Shown here in pieces: positions 9,339 to 18,890 of a DNA stretch of 64,000 bases. The notes beneath the pieces were generated by a model. That model searched no databases. It was given only the letters and a program-made list of their open reading frames with translations, and was not told the DNA's origin. The number at the start of each line of letters is the position of its first letter. Position 1 is the stretch's first letter. This stretch comes from Asticcacaulis sp. AC402 (lineage in GTDB: Bacteria > Pseudomonadota > Alphaproteobacteria > Caulobacterales > Caulobacteraceae). The DNA is taken from the NCBI RefSeq assembly GCF_000495835.1, contig NZ_AWGC01000006.1:62001-126000 (forward strand), given 5' to 3'. Position numbers and translations under genes: made by a program.

Positions 9339-9977
9339 GTGCACGACACAGTCGCCAAGGATCAGGGTGTCACCAGCGCTATGCCGGCGATGGGCGCGAT
9401 CACGCTTGTCCGCCACGGCGAGCCGGCGCTGTCACGCCGCAACACCATGGACTGGCGCGGTTACAAGGATTGGTGGGCAAAATACGAGCAAGGCGGGTTG
9501 CTGGCGGGCCAGACGCCGCCACATTGTCTCGACCGTTATGTCACCGAAGCGCGCTTTATCTTTTCGTCGACCCTGCGCCGGGCCATGGAAACCGCCCAGG
9601 CCGTGTGCAATGGCCGTTCATTTCAGCCCCTGGAAATCCTGGTGGAGGCCCCCCTGCCACCGCCACATCTGCCGACCTGGATCAAGTTGTCACCGAAATC
9701 ATGGGGGTGGGGCACGGTGTCGCGGTTGTGGTGGTGGTATAGCGACCTGCATGACGCCGAAGAAACCCGCGCCATGGCCGAAAAACGTGCCAAAGTCGCC
9801 GCCGATTTCCTGGTGGCGAAGGCCCGCGAAGGCGGCGATGTCCTGGTCCTGGCGCACGGGTATTTCAACCTGATGATCAGCCTTGAACTGAAGAAAATGG
9901 GCTTTATAAAGACGGTGGAGCAGGGGTTCAAATACTGGGGGTGCCGCCGCTACGAACTGAGGAAGAACCTTCGATGA
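9339..9977 (+). CDS. Histidine phosphatase family protein
   Basis: Contains the phosphohistidine motif [12 protein letters not shown] near the N-terminus, [12 protein letters not shown] (second Arg) and [10 protein letters not shown] (second His), the full catalytic set of the phosphoglycerate-mutase-like superfamily. Substrate cannot be told. The GTG start at 9339 is the longest; ATG 9381 or 9390 would begin just before the RHG motif. Its stop overlaps the xseB start (ATGA), so it is co-translated with xseB-ispA-dxs. Confidence 0.85.
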   Translation: MHDTVAKDQGVTSAMPAMGAITLVRHGEPALSRRNTMDWRGYKDWWAKYEQGGLLAGQTPPHCLDRYVTEARFIFSSTLRRAMETAQAVCNGRSFQPLEILVEAPLPPPHLPTWIKLSPKSWGWGTVSRLWWWYSDLHDAEETRAMAEKRAKVAADFLVAKAREGGDVLVLAHGYFNLMISLELKKMGFIKTVEQGFKYWGCRRYELRKNLR

Positions 9978-10225
9978 GCGATACGCCAAACCTTTCCTCA
10001 CCTGAACTCTCGTTCGAAGAGGCGCTGAAACAGCTTGAACGAATTGTCACTGAACTCGAATCCGGTCAGGCTCCGTTAGAGCAATCCTTGAAACTCTACG
10101 AGCGTGGCGCGGAACTGAAAGCCCTGTGCGAAGCGCGGCTGGAAGCCGCCCGCCTGCAGGTCGAAAAGATATCCCTGAGCAAGGCCGGTGTTCCTGAAGG
10201 TGTTGTTCCCGCCGATTTTTCTTAG
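9974..10225 (+). CDS. xseB: Exodeoxyribonuclease VII small subunit
   Basis: An 83-residue two-helix protein with the family signature [20 protein letters not shown] and [21 protein letters not shown]. It pairs with XseA to degrade single-stranded DNA into oligonucleotides; xseA is not in the window. ATG 9974 overlaps the preceding stop by four bases. The order xseB-ispA-dxs is widespread in proteobacteria. Confidence 0.95.
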   Translation: MSDTPNLSSPELSFEEALKQLERIVTELESGQAPLEQSLKLYERGAELKALCEARLEAARLQVEKISLSKAGVPEGVVPADFS

Positions 10226-10370
10226 AGGCGTTCATGCGCCACGCAGGCCGTTCTGTTTGCGCTATCGCTTCGCTGCTTGAGTGCAGGCGTTCGCTCGGGC
10301 GGCCGATTGGCCCAACCGCGTTTCACAAGCGTGAAACCCGGAGCCATAACTTAACCGCGGAAGGGTGCCT

Positions 10371-11282
10371 ATGACTCCGGTCGCCGCCAATACCGACCTG
10401 CCGCCGCTGCTGCAACGCATGGCGGAGACGGCCGACCTGGTTACCATGGCGCTGGATCAGCTCCTGCCGCGCGGCGACGGCCCCGAGTGCCGGCTGACCG
10501 AGGCCATGCGCTATGCCGCCCTGGGGCCAGGCAAGCGCCTGCGGCCATTTTTTGCCCTCGAAACGGCAAGGCTTTTCGACGCCGACGAAAACGCGGTCCT
10601 GCGCGCCGCCTGCGCTCTGGAATGCATTCATGCCTACAGCCTGGTCCATGATGATCTGCCATGCATGGATGACGATGACCTGCGGCGCGGCCGGCTGACG
10701 GTGCATCGTGCCTATGACGAGGCCACGGCTGTCCTGGCCGGTGACGCCCTGCAAAGCGTTGCCTTTGAGATCATAGCCAGCGAGGACACCCACGACGATC
10801 CTTTGGTGCGTTGCGAACTCGTGCGCATGCTGGCCCAGGCGGCCGGGGCGCAGGGCATGGCCGGCGGCCAGATGATTGACCTGGTCGGTGTCCATGACGA
10901 CCTGGGTGGCGTCGCCCGGATGCAGCGGATGAAGACCGGCGCCCTGATCGTCTACGCCTTCCAGATTCCCCTGGTCGTTGCGGACGTCTCCGAACGCGAA
11001 GGCATGGTCATGACCCACTTTGCCCAGGACCTGGGCCTGGCCTACCAGATTGCCGACGACGTCCTCGATATCGAAGGCGATGCTGAGGAAATGGGCAAGG
11101 CGGCCTCGGGCAAGGACGCGGCCAGGGGCAAGACCAACTTCGTCACCCTGCTGGGGCTGGATGAGGCCAAGAGCCGCGTCAAAATATTGTCGGATCAGGC
11201 CAAGTCTCGTCTTGATATTTTCGGCGGAAAAGCGCGATACTTGCGTGAATGTGTTGACTTTGTTCTGAACCGGCGCAATTGA
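10371..11282 (+). CDS. ispA: Geranyl/farnesyl diphosphate synthase
   Basis: Condenses IPP with DMAPP and GPP to give farnesyl diphosphate for ubiquinone, bactoprenol and carotenoids. Both aspartate-rich motifs are present: [10 protein letters not shown] (first) and DDVLDIEGD (second). GKRLRPFF and the Lys-containing KTGALI segment are also present. ATG 10371 follows AAGGG at 10361-10365; the GTG at 10365 lies within that ribosome site. The preceding 145-bp gap from xseB shows no recognisable feature. dxs follows within a few bases of the stop. Confidence 0.95.
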   Translation: MTPVAANTDLPPLLQRMAETADLVTMALDQLLPRGDGPECRLTEAMRYAALGPGKRLRPFFALETARLFDADENAVLRAACALECIHAYSLVHDDLPCMDDDDLRRGRLTVHRAYDEATAVLAGDALQSVAFEIIASEDTHDDPLVRCELVRMLAQAAGAQGMAGGQMIDLVGVHDDLGGVARMQRMKTGALIVYAFQIPLVVADVSEREGMVMTHFAQDLGLAYQIADDVLDIEGDAEEMGKAASGKDAARGKTNFVTLLGLDEAKSRVKILSDQAKSRLDIFGGKARYLRECVDFVLNRRN

Positions 11283-11292
11283 ACGCGGTTCG

Positions 11293-13236
11293 TTGCGTGT
11301 GAAACGGTTGGCTGATTTGCCCCCTGAAACTCCTGTTCTCGACAGCCTGCATGAACCGCAGGATATCCGCCGCCTAAGTCCCACCCAGGTCAAGGCGCTG
11401 GCCGACGAGGTGCGCGCCGAAACCATCGATGTCGTATCCAAGACCGGCGGCCATCTCGGCTCGGCGCTGGGCGTGGTCGAACTGACGGTGGCCTTGCACC
11501 ACGTCTTCGAGACGCCGCGCGATATTCTGATCTGGGATGTCGGCCATCAGTGCTATCCGCACAAATTGCTGACCGGCCGGCGTGACCGTATCCGCAGTCT
11601 CCGCCAGGGCGGAGGTCTGTCCGGTTTCACCAAGCGTTCGGAAAGTCCGTACGATCCGTTCGGCGCCGCCCATGCCGCGACATCGATCTCGGCCGCGCTG
11701 GGGTTCTGTGCCGCCCGCGATCAAAAGGGCCAGGACCACAAGGTCATTGCGGTTATTGGCGACGGCTCGATGTCGGCCGGCATGGCCTATGAGGCGATGA
11801 ACAATGCCGCCGAGACGACCAAAAACCTGACCGTCATTCTCAATGACAACGACATGTCGATCGCACCCCCGGTCGGCGGGATGAGCGCCTATCTCGCCAA
11901 CCTGGTCTCCGGCGGTGCCTACCAGGCGGTGCGGCGGTGGGGCAAGAGCGTGGCTGAGCGCCTGCCAAGGTCGATCTTTGAACTGGTGCGCAAGTCGGAA
12001 GAGTTCTCCCGCACCTATGTCACGGGCGGGACCTTCTTCGAGGAGTTGGGGTTCTACTATGTCGGCCCGATCGACGGCCACAATATGGAGCATCTGTGCG
12101 CCGTACTGAAGCGGGTGCGCGAGATCCGCGACCGTCCGGTCCTGGTCCACGTCGTGACGCAAAAGGGCAAGGGCTACGAACACGCCGAGAACGCTGTCGA
12201 CAAGTATCACGGTGTTGCCAAGTTCGACGTCATCACCGGCGAACAGTCGCGGCCCAAGTCCAACGCCCCCAGCTACACCGAGGTGTTCGCTTCGGAACTG
12301 ATCAAGCAGGCGAAAGCCGACGACCGTATCGTCGCTATCACCGCAGCCATGCCATCGGGCACCGGGCTCGACCGGTTCGCCGAGGTTTTCCCGACGCGGT
12401 GCTACGACGTTGGTATCGCTGAACAACACGCCGTGACCTTTGCCGCCGGCCTCGCCGCCGAGGGCATGAAGCCGTTCTGCGCCATCTATTCGACCTTTTT
12501 GCAACGCGGCTACGATCAGGTTGCCCACGACGTGTCGCTGCAAAACCTGCCGGTGCGTTTTGCTATCGACCGCGCCGGCCTGGTCGGGGCTGATGGCGCC
12601 ACCCATGCCGGTTCGTTTGATATCGGCTATCTTGGCGCCTTGCCGCAGATGATGATCATGGCGGCGTCCGATGAGGCCGAACTGGCGGCGATGATCGCCA
12701 CGGCGACGGCCTATAACGAGGGGCCGTGCGCCTTCCGCTATCCGCGCGGGGACGGCGTCGGCGTCTCGATCCCCGAAGTGGCCGAACCCTTGGCTATCGG
12801 CAAGGGCCGGATCGTTCGCGAAGGTTCCACGGTCGCCATCCTGTCGCTCGGGGCGCGCTTGCAGGAGGCTCTGAAGGCGGCTGATATGCTGGCGGCGCGC
12901 GGCCTGTCGACGACCGTGGCCGATGCCCGCTTCGCCAAGCCGCTGGATACAGAGCTGATCCTGCAACTTGCCAAGCACCATGAATGCCTGATCACGATCG
13001 AGGAAGGCGCGGTCGGAGGCTTTGGCGGCTTCGTGCTGCAATATCTGGCCGGGGCCGGGGCGCTCGATGGTGGACTTAAGATCCGCACCCTGACCTTGCC
13101 GGACGTCTATCAGGACCAGAACAGCCAGGTGAACCAATACGCCGAAGCCGGACTGGATGCGGCGGGCATCGTAGTGACCGCGGTGCGGGCATTGGGGCTG
13201 GAGGATGTCCTGGCCGCCAAGCTGGTCAAGGGGTGA
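11293..13236 (+). CDS. dxs: 1-deoxy-D-xylulose-5-phosphate synthase
   Basis: The first enzyme of the MEP isoprenoid pathway: pyruvate plus glyceraldehyde 3-phosphate to DXP, thiamine diphosphate dependent. Motifs are [13 protein letters not shown], the ThDP site [17 protein letters not shown], the DRAGLVG transketolase segment and the catalytic Glu in [13 protein letters not shown]. Length about 645 residues is normal. The start is uncertain: TTG 11293, GTG 11299 and TTG 11308/11317 are all in frame and none has a convincing ribosome site, suggesting translational coupling to ispA. Confidence 0.95.
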   Translation: MRVKRLADLPPETPVLDSLHEPQDIRRLSPTQVKALADEVRAETIDVVSKTGGHLGSALGVVELTVALHHVFETPRDILIWDVGHQCYPHKLLTGRRDRIRSLRQGGGLSGFTKRSESPYDPFGAAHAATSISAALGFCAARDQKGQDHKVIAVIGDGSMSAGMAYEAMNNAAETTKNLTVILNDNDMSIAPPVGGMSAYLANLVSGGAYQAVRRWGKSVAERLPRSIFELVRKSEEFSRTYVTGGTFFEELGFYYVGPIDGHNMEHLCAVLKRVREIRDRPVLVHVVTQKGKGYEHAENAVDKYHGVAKFDVITGEQSRPKSNAPSYTEVFASELIKQAKADDRIVAITAAMPSGTGLDRFAEVFPTRCYDVGIAEQHAVTFAAGLAAEGMKPFCAIYSTFLQRGYDQVAHDVSLQNLPVRFAIDRAGLVGADGATHAGSFDIGYLGALPQMMIMAASDEAELAAMIATATAYNEGPCAFRYPRGDGVGVSIPEVAEPLAIGKGRIVREGSTVAILSLGARLQEALKAADMLAARGLSTTVADARFAKPLDTELILQLAKHHECLITIEEGAVGGFGGFVLQYLAGAGALDGGLKIRTLTLPDVYQDQNSQVNQYAEAGLDAAGIVVTAVRALGLEDVLAAKLVKG

Positions 13237-13312
13237 TGGTTAGCGCGTGAACCAAGCTTTGAGTGGCTGACGCATCCGACCCCTTCGGCCTGGTTCTTGT
13301 TAGGGACGTAAC

Positions 13313-13666
13313 ATGCGTACTTTGAGCATATCCCCGGTTTTCCACGTTTCCGATCTAGATCAGGCCTTGAAGTTCTACCGTGATGGGCTGGGGTTCGATG
13401 AGGAATTCCGCTTCGACACCTATGTCGGATTGAGGCTGGGCGAGATTGGTTTGCACTTGGCCGAAAACCGGGACAACGGCCGTCCGCTCGGCGGCGGAAC
13501 CGTCTATGTGGTCTGCGACGCTGTCGACGCCTATTACGCCCAAATCACCGCGAAAGGTATCATCGCCATTCAGCCACCGATGGATCAACTCTACCGGATG
13601 CGCGATTTCATTCTGCGCGATACGGACGGCAACCAGATCAGTTTCGGCCACGATCTCGGCGAATAG
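13313..13666 (+). CDS. VOC (glyoxalase/bleomycin-resistance fold) family protein
   Basis: A 117-residue single-module VOC protein: ISPVFHVSDLDQALKFYRDGLGF at the N-terminus and MRDFILRDTDGNQISFGHDL at the C-terminus, the two usual beta-alpha-beta ends. Metal-ligand positions (His in FHV, Glu/His near the ends) are only partly kept, so substrate and metal dependence are unknown. The start follows an AGGGACGT ribosome-like site. Confidence 0.8.
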   Translation: MRTLSISPVFHVSDLDQALKFYRDGLGFDEEFRFDTYVGLRLGEIGLHLAENRDNGRPLGGGTVYVVCDAVDAYYAQITAKGIIAIQPPMDQLYRMRDFILRDTDGNQISFGHDLGE

Positions 13667-13716
13667 AAACGACGCCCCGCAAGGAGCGCCGTCGTCTGTC
13701 AGATGCCGCTCAGGAT

Positions 13717-14220
13717 CTAGTAATCGCCCCCGATGATCAGGCCGGCGATCAGGCCGGTCGCCACAGCGGCCAGGACGTAATTGTCGTCCACCCTGCGCCA
13801 TTCATAGCCGTAGGGGGGCGCGTACAGGTGCCGGTGGCTGCGGTAATCGACCCGGCGGCCGCGATGCCAGTCGTTGTAGCCGACATAGCCGCCGCGGCGC
13901 CAGTCTGAGCGGTCGCGCCAGCCATTGTGGTAGCCACGATTGTAGTTGCGGCGGTCGTCGCGGTATTCGCGGCGGCGTTCGTAACGGTTGTAATAGCGAT
14001 CGTGACGGTCACGGCGATCGTAACGATCGTAGCGGTCGCGGCGATCATAGCGACCGTAGCGGTCACCACGATCATGTCGGTCGTAGCGATCGCCACGATC
14101 ATAGCGATCCCCGCGATCATATCGGTCATAGTGGCCATTGTCGCGGGCCATAGCGGCATCGCTCAGGGCAAAAGTCCCGGCGAGAACGGTGGCCAGCGCA
14201 GCGGCAATCAAGCGTTTCAT
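13717..14220 (-). CDS. RcnB-like periplasmic protein with Asp-Arg-Tyr repeats
   Basis: A signal peptide (MKRLIAAALATVLAGTFALS, cut near AMA) is followed by about 60 residues of DRYDRGDRYDR-type repeats encoded by near-identical DNA units at about 13990-14130. The C-terminus (LYAPPYGYEWRRVDDNYVLAAVATGLI) matches the RcnB family, which in enterobacteria modulates nickel/cobalt in the periplasm. The repeat tract is very rich in charge and tyrosine and may bind metal or be disordered. ATG 14220 has GAGGAAC upstream; a TTG at 14235 is less likely. Confidence 0.78.
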   Translation of the reverse strand: MKRLIAAALATVLAGTFALSDAAMARDNGHYDRYDRGDRYDRGDRYDRHDRGDRYGRYDRRDRYDRYDRRDRHDRYYNRYERRREYRDDRRNYNRGYHNGWRDRSDWRRGGYVGYNDWHRGRRVDYRSHRHLYAPPYGYEWRRVDDNYVLAAVATGLIAGLIIGGDY

Positions 14221-14392
14221 GGCGATGTTCCTCAAGCTTGTGTTTCAGTCGCCCCGTACGTCAAATCTAACAAGGATGACATGAACCCGACATGAACATT
14301 GCGGCTCAGGATTGTCGCCGGCGCGTTGATTTTTAATGTTCAAAAACAAGAGCTTGATAAAGGCGTCTTTGGGGCAGGCGTAAAAAAGCCAA

Positions 14393-14503
14393 TCCACAAA
14401 TTTCACAGATTTCACAGATTTTTTGCGCCGTCGCAAATTTCTTCCGGCCTGAGATGGCGCGCAAAGCGTGCATCCTTTCTGTGAAATCTGTGAAATCTGT
14501 GGA
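14393..14503. repeat. Period-9 inverted-arm element, type A
   Basis: Left arm 14393-14420 and right arm 14476-14503 are inverted copies (25 of 28 positions). Each arm is made of the 9-bp unit CTGTGAAAT repeated, ending CTGTGGA. The 55-bp centre contains no ORF. It shares architecture but not sequence with the elements at 28004, 59015 and 60874. Confidence 0.75.
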
Positions 14504-14514
14504 CCTGCTTACTG

Positions 14515-14632
14515 GAGCCGGATGAGTTTTGATGGAATCAAAATCCCGCTCCAGGTTTTTGTTTTGTCGCGCAATTTTTCCGAAAACGGGGACGGCCGTG
14601 CGGTGGCGTCCACTTTATCGGATTGCGCTCTG
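14515..14632 (+). repeat. S-family two-hairpin repeat, copy 2
   Basis: The left hairpin GAGCCGGATGAGTTTTGAT/ATCAAAATCCCGCTC is followed by GTTTTTGTTTTGTCGCGCAAT and a right hairpin ending CACTTTATCGGATTGCGCT. It matches 28640, 35464 and 37477. It has the form of the dispersed non-coding palindromic repeats of alphaproteobacteria. It fills the gap between the RcnB-like and DUF1285 genes together with the type A element. Confidence 0.8.
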
Positions 14633-14648
14633 AGGTCGGACATCCCGT

Positions 14649-15179
14649 TCAGACCTCCAGTTTCTCCTCTGGCACCGCGGGGAAAAAGACGCCGTCCGAG
14701 ACGACGCCGAACCAGCCATCGCGTATCTCCCCCATGGCCGCCAAGTCCTGTGCCAGGGCCCGGGCCAGGCGCGCAAACAGGCCGATGCGGACCTCGACAT
14801 AGGGGATAAAGCCGTTGTCGCCGGTTTCGAAGCGCAGAGGATGATCCCTGCCAGCAGTGACAACGTCATCGACGTTGGTGCGAAAGGTCAGGGTGCCGTC
14901 CACCACAGCCATTTCGACAGCGATAAACGGCACGTCCTCGACCGTAATGCCCAGCTTTTCGACCGGTGTAACCAGAACATAGCCGTCCTCATCCCGGCGT
15001 AACAGGCGCGAAAACAGCCGCACCATGGCCGGGCGACGAATCGGCGTGCCGTTGTGGAACCACGTGCCGTCGCGGGCGATGCGCATATCGATATGGCCGC
15101 AGAACGGCGGGTTCCAGGTCGCCACTGGCAAGGGCGCATTGTGGGGCAGGTTGCGCAGAAAGCCCGGCAGATCGCTCAT
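14649..15179 (-). CDS. DUF1285 family protein
   Basis: A 176-residue cytoplasmic protein with the DUF1285 pattern IDMRIARDGTWFHNGTPIRRPAMVRLFSRLLRRDEDGYVLVTPVEK and a second half with FIAVEM and PLRFETGDNGFIPYVEVR (positions about 30-140). Function of the family is not established. ATG 15179 begins one base after the P450 stop, so it is the last gene of the hydrolase-P450-DUF1285 operon. Confidence 0.85.
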   Translation of the reverse strand: MSDLPGFLRNLPHNAPLPVATWNPPFCGHIDMRIARDGTWFHNGTPIRRPAMVRLFSRLLRRDEDGYVLVTPVEKLGITVEDVPFIAVEMAVVDGTLTFRTNVDDVVTAGRDHPLRFETGDNGFIPYVEVRIGLFARLARALAQDLAAMGEIRDGWFGVVSDGVFFPAVPEEKLEV

Positions 15180-15180
15180 C

Positions 15181-16425
15181 TCAGGCGGCCTTGAACGCGA
15201 CGGGCAGGGTTTCGAAACCACGCACCGACAGGCCGCGCCGCCGCACCGCGAAATCCGCCGGTTCGATGTCTTTCAGCCTCCGCAAGAGGGTGGCAAAGAC
15301 AATATCGAGTTCCATCCGCGCCAGATGATTGCCCAGACACACGTGGGCCCCGCTGGCAAAGGCGATATGGCGGTTGGGCGTGCGTCCAGCGTCGAAGTGG
15401 TCGGCCTGGGGAAATGCCGCCTCGTCGCGGTTGGCGCAGCCGTACAGCAAACCGAGCCTGGTGCCCTTGGGGATAGACCAGCCGTTCAACGCGATGTCGC
15501 GGGCAGCAAAGCGATGAAAAAAGGGCAGGGGGGCATCGTAGCGGAACATCTCCTGGACCGCCGTCGTCATCAGTTCGGGCGCGTTGCGCAGTCGCGCCAG
15601 TTCGCAGCGGTGGGCGAGCAAGGCTGCCAGCCCGTTGCCAAGGATATCGATAGTTGAGCCGTGCCCCGCCATCAGGATCAGCATGCAGGTCGAGATATAG
15701 TCGTCCTCGCTCAGTTCACTGGCGTCGTAGCGGGCGATCAGGCGCGACATCAGATCGTCTTTCGGCCGCCGGCGGCGTTCATCCGACAACCGTAGGAGAT
15801 AGTCGTAGAATTCGGCCGTGGTCGTTTCGGCCAGGGCCTTGCGCGCATCGCTGCGGTCGATGTCGAAATACTGTACGATGTCCTCCGACCACTGCCGCAA
15901 CGGGCCGCAGTCGTCTTCGGGCACGCCAAGGAAGCTGCCAATCACTGGCCCGGGGACGCGCGCCGCGAAGTCTTCGATAAACTCCATCTGATCGTTGTCG
16001 ATCACGGCGTCGAGCAGCCGGTCGATATGCGCCTGGGCCGTGGCGTGCAGCCGTTGCAGCGAAGGGGTGCGGAATTCATTGAAGATGATCCGGCGCAGGC
16101 TCTGATGGACCGCGCCGTCGGCATTCAGCAGCGAAAACTGTACGAAGCGGCTGTGGAACGGCATATCGTGCCAGTTGTCGCGCACCTGCTGGGCGGCGAT
16201 CTCGTCCCGGCTCATTACCGCTTCGGGGGAGCGCACGCAGGCGGGGTGTGTCGCAGCGGCGGCGACGTCTTCGTAACGCGACAGCAGCCAGATGTCGTAC
16301 CCCGCGAAGTACCATGGCGCACCATAGCTACGCAGACGGGCATAGGCGGGATAGGGATTGTCAGCGAATTCGGCCGACAGGGGATCGAAGTCCATGTCCG
16401 GCTGAGATGCGGGCAGCCCGCTCAT
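15181..16425 (-). CDS. Cytochrome P450
   Basis: A 414-residue soluble bacterial P450. Heme ligand Cys363 lies in FASGAHVCLGNHLARMEL, the I-helix oxygen motif is LMAGHGSTIDI, and the K-helix EMFRYDAPL precedes it. The I-helix has His where the acidic residue is usual (AGHGST versus AGxET/DT), as in several fatty-acid or terpene-acting bacterial P450s. No redox partner gene is adjacent. The start codon overlaps the stop of the upstream hydrolase gene (ATGA). Substrate unknown. Confidence 0.93.
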   Translation of the reverse strand: MSGLPASQPDMDFDPLSAEFADNPYPAYARLRSYGAPWYFAGYDIWLLSRYEDVAAAATHPACVRSPEAVMSRDEIAAQQVRDNWHDMPFHSRFVQFSLLNADGAVHQSLRRIIFNEFRTPSLQRLHATAQAHIDRLLDAVIDNDQMEFIEDFAARVPGPVIGSFLGVPEDDCGPLRQWSEDIVQYFDIDRSDARKALAETTTAEFYDYLLRLSDERRRRPKDDLMSRLIARYDASELSEDDYISTCMLILMAGHGSTIDILGNGLAALLAHRCELARLRNAPELMTTAVQEMFRYDAPLPFFHRFAARDIALNGWSIPKGTRLGLLYGCANRDEAAFPQADHFDAGRTPNRHIAFASGAHVCLGNHLARMELDIVFATLLRRLKDIEPADFAVRRRGLSVRGFETLPVAFKAA

Positions 16426-17543
16426 GCCACGTTCTCGCCAGGGCCATGATCTAAGGCCTGAGCCGGAACCTGGGCGTCCTCAGCCCGGGTCAGCCGCAGC
16501 AAGTCCAGCCAGTTGCGCGCCATGTCGCGGGTGGCGGTGCGCACCTCGTCGACGACGCTGGCCAGCAGGTCGAAGCCAAGCGGCAGATTATCGTAACGGC
16601 GGTAGACAACCTTGGTGCGGGCCTCGATCAGCCGGCGGGCAAAGGCTTCGGCCTGGGGCGCCAGCGGGTCCAGACCCGCGGCGACCACCAGCGTGCGCGG
16701 CTGGCCGATGATCAGCTTTTCGTGGGCAGGGGAAACGCGCGGATCGCTGAGGTCGGCGCCGGCGCCGGCGCCGGCATAGTGAGCGATCATGATGTCGAGG
16801 TCGGACGCACAGAGCGGCCACAGGCCGTCGCTGGCGGTCTTCAGGTGCGGATCGCCGAGGTCGAGAAGAGGCGTCACCAGCAGTTGCGCCACCGGCAGCG
16901 GCTTGAAGTCGCGTTTCAGGTCCAGGCACAGGCGGGCTGCCAGATTGGCGCCCAGGGTGACGCCGCCGATGGCGACCTCGCCGCTGCGCGCGCCCAGGCG
17001 GACGGCATTGGCTTGCGCCCAGTCCCAGGCAATACGCGCGTCGTCATAGGCGGCCGGGAAGCGGTAGGTCGGCGCCAGTCGGTAGTCGGGCAGGAAGACC
17101 GGACAGCGCGCCTCATGGGCGAACAGGGCGCAGAAAGCCCTGGACAGGTCGGGACCGCCGATCACGCCCACCCCCTGGTGAAAGAAGACCAGCAGCGGGG
17201 CATCGGGGGCAATGGCGGCCGGCTTGATGACGATGCCGCCGATGCCGCCCGGCGCGTCGCCCGCCGCCGGCTCGATTCGGACCTTGATGCCGCGCGGCAA
17301 GCCCATCAGGCTGGCGGTCTGCTGCCATTCCTCGCGGACGATTTCCAGGCTTTTGCCGCTCAGGCTTAGGGTGACGTCCTGTTTGGCGGAGGTGAACCAG
17401 GTTCGCCACAGGAACTGGATCTGGGCATCGAGGGTACGGCCACCGACATAGACGACGCCGCCGCCGGAGAAAAAGCGCAGCACCGCTCTGGGCAAGGACA
17501 GGATCTGGCGCAGCAGCCATAAACGCAGGAAGGGGGATGTCAT
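16422..17543 (-). CDS. Alpha/beta hydrolase of the HSL family, predicted catalytically dead
   Basis: A 373-residue protein with the HSL-esterase fold: LLVFFHQGVGVIGG in place of the HGGG oxyanion motif, LPDYRLAPTYRFPAAYDDA, then GGVTLGANLA where the nucleophile elbow GDSAGGNLA is expected, so Thr196 replaces Ser. The acid Asp292 (AGLDPLAPQ) is present, but the usual His in HGF is Leu322 (NLPLGF). Two of three catalytic residues are therefore changed while the fold motifs remain. The N-terminal hydrophobic stretch (WLLRQILSLPRAVLRFF) may anchor it to the membrane. It is the first gene of the P450 operon. A substrate-binding or scaffold role is inferred. Confidence 0.82.
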   Translation of the reverse strand: MTSPFLRLWLLRQILSLPRAVLRFFSGGGVVYVGGRTLDAQIQFLWRTWFTSAKQDVTLSLSGKSLEIVREEWQQTASLMGLPRGIKVRIEPAAGDAPGGIGGIVIKPAAIAPDAPLLVFFHQGVGVIGGPDLSRAFCALFAHEARCPVFLPDYRLAPTYRFPAAYDDARIAWDWAQANAVRLGARSGEVAIGGVTLGANLAARLCLDLKRDFKPLPVAQLLVTPLLDLGDPHLKTASDGLWPLCASDLDIMIAHYAGAGAGADLSDPRVSPAHEKLIIGQPRTLVVAAGLDPLAPQAEAFARRLIEARTKVVYRRYDNLPLGFDLLASVVDEVRTATRDMARNWLDLLRLTRAEDAQVPAQALDHGPGENVA

Positions 17544-17872
17544 GGTCGGTTTCTAGCACCTTTTCTGAGGTGTTCAGCGTAATTTTGGCCGTCAAACGGG
17601 TAAAGGTGGGACATTTTAGCCAAAATCCGGCAGAAAACACCGTGAAATTCACCCAAAAGGGAGTGTTTTCGTTTGACCACAACGTAAACAGCTGTCTTAC
17701 TTGGGTTACAATCCGTTACTCTGGCTGCCTGCTTTTCCAGGAAGAATGTCTGGCCTACCGGGATTACAGGGTCTTGTGCCCTATGGTCTCAACCGCCTGC
17801 TACCGAGACGATTGTACGTGAGGTTGTTCAACGTCACGGCTCGATAACAGTTCGGACCAAGGGAGAGCACAT
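17544..17872 (+). other. Intergenic region upstream of the cold-shock gene
   Basis: 329 bp between the divergent hydrolase operon and the cold-shock gene. No ORF with coding character, no long palindrome. The 3' part is presumably a 5' leader of the cold-shock mRNA, but no conserved cold-box could be identified by eye. Confidence 0.4.
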
Positions 17873-18076
17873 ATGGCCGAAGGTACCGTCAAGTGGTTTA
17901 ACAGCACCAAGGGTTTTGGCTTCATTCAACCGTCCGCGGGCGGCAATGACGTCTTCGTTCACATCTCGGCCGTTCAGCGCGCCGGCCTGCAAGGCCTGGC
18001 CGACGGTCAGCGGGTGTCGTACGAACTGCAGAACGAGCGCGGCAAGACCGCCGCGGTCGATATCAAGCTGCTTTAG
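17873..18076 (+). CDS. Cold-shock domain protein (CspA family)
   Basis: A 67-residue single cold-shock domain with RNP1 (KGFGFIQ) and RNP2 (VFVHISAV). It binds single-stranded RNA/DNA as a chaperone. ATG 17873 follows AAGGGAGAG at a proper distance. It is monocistronic with its own terminator. Confidence 0.96.
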   Translation: MAEGTVKWFNSTKGFGFIQPSAGGNDVFVHISAVQRAGLQGLADGQRVSYELQNERGKTAAVDIKLL

Positions 18077-18103
18077 TCAAAGCCTGATGTAAGCGTTTTG
18101 AAG

Positions 18104-18135
18104 GCGCAGGCGGCCGGCGGTCGCCTGCGCTTTTT
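18104..18135 (+). terminator. Terminator of the cold-shock gene, shared with the convergent antitoxin
   Basis: Stem GCGCAGGCG/CGCCTGCGC with a GC-rich loop and TTTTT. The antitoxin gene ends at its edge on the other strand, so it may act in both directions. Confidence 0.88.
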
Positions 18136-18428
18136 CATATGAGCTGAAACTGTACCTTGCGGCCAACAGCTCTAGCGGCGCGATAAAGGGTCTCCAGCGT
18201 CACATTGCCGTCTTCGGGATTTAGTACGCGATCTAACTGTGACCGTGTCGTATTCATTCGTTTGGCCATTTCGACCTTAGTCAGCTTGTTTTTTTTCATT
18301 TCTTCCTGAAGCTGCCACGCAATGACGCTTTTAACGGCATAGGCTGTGGCCTCTTCGAGAATGCCTTCCTCCCTAAGAAAGTCGTCCAAGGAAGGGCCGA
18401 GGTTTGGATGGTCGGGGTTTACGGGCAT
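18135..18428 (-). CDS. Antitoxin, XRE helix-turn-helix (HigA-like)
   Basis: A 97-residue protein. A helix-turn-helix lies at about residues 47-75 (KLTKVEMAKRMNTTRSQLDRVL) and the rest is AARAVGRKVQFQLI. It is 7 bases downstream of a RelE/HigB-type toxin gene, the toxin-first order of HigBA modules. It would neutralise the toxin and repress the shared promoter at 18862-18890. Confidence 0.85.
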   Translation of the reverse strand: MPVNPDHPNLGPSLDDFLREEGILEEATAYAVKSVIAWQLQEEMKKNKLTKVEMAKRMNTTRSQLDRVLNPEDGNVTLETLYRAARAVGRKVQFQLI

Positions 18429-18435
18429 TTCAGGC

Positions 18436-18801
18436 TCATTCTTTCGAGGTGTTCGACAGGAATTCTTTCTTGCGCTCCCGGGCCTTCTGCAACTCTTGCT
18501 CAGGCGTTTTCTGAGTCTTTTTGATAAATCCCGAAACGATAATCAGGGTGTCTTCAAAGACAAAGAATAAAAGTCTCGCTTCTCGTTTACTGGGTAAGCT
18601 GCATCTTAACTCGTAAAGTCCATCGCCGAATGGGCGGCAAAGCGGCATGCCGACAGGAAAGCCGATTTGGACTCTTTTTAGATCGAAGCCGACCCTTGAC
18701 CTGTCCTCCTTGTCCAGGAGTTTTAGAAACTCCCAGGCAGGTTTATTGCCGTTAGGCGTGGCGAAGAAGGCAACTTGAAAAGCAAGTTCGGGTTCCGGCA
18801 C
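18436..18801 (-). CDS. Toxin of a type II system, RelE/HigB-like (Gp49 family)
   Basis: A 121-residue basic protein with the family pattern FLKLLDKEDRSRVGFDLKRVQ, GLYELRCSLPSKREARLLF and GFIKKTQKTPEQELQKARER. Such proteins cleave mRNA in the ribosome. GTG start 18801 with AGGAAAG upstream. It begins 86 bases from the gluQ end and is transcribed with the HTH antitoxin. Confidence 0.87.
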   Translation of the reverse strand: MPEPELAFQVAFFATPNGNKPAWEFLKLLDKEDRSRVGFDLKRVQIGFPVGMPLCRPFGDGLYELRCSLPSKREARLLFFVFEDTLIIVSGFIKKTQKTPEQELQKARERKKEFLSNTSKE

Positions 18802-18861
18802 AGAAGGTCTTTCCTATATCTATCTCTATATACAAATCTTGGTCTTCTGTGCGGGACTTGA

Positions 18862-18890
18862 AATGTACGTTAAATGGTACAATTTGTCAA
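18862..18890 (-). promoter_or_regulatory. Promoter and operator of the toxin-antitoxin pair
   Basis: On the minus strand, a perfect TTGACA -35 (18885-18890), a 17-base spacer and TACATT -10 (18862-18867). The spacer/-10 contains TGTAC...GTACA inverted arms (18864-18881), placed for repression by the antitoxin. It overlaps the 3' end of gluQ. Confidence 0.65.

Noticed and set aside
11374-13137. 587-aa open frame antisense to dxs
   Set aside because: Shadow of dxs; no independent motifs.
13990-14130. Regular repeats that might look like a CRISPR array
   Set aside because: They are short in-frame units coding DRYDR within the RcnB-like gene, with no unique spacers.
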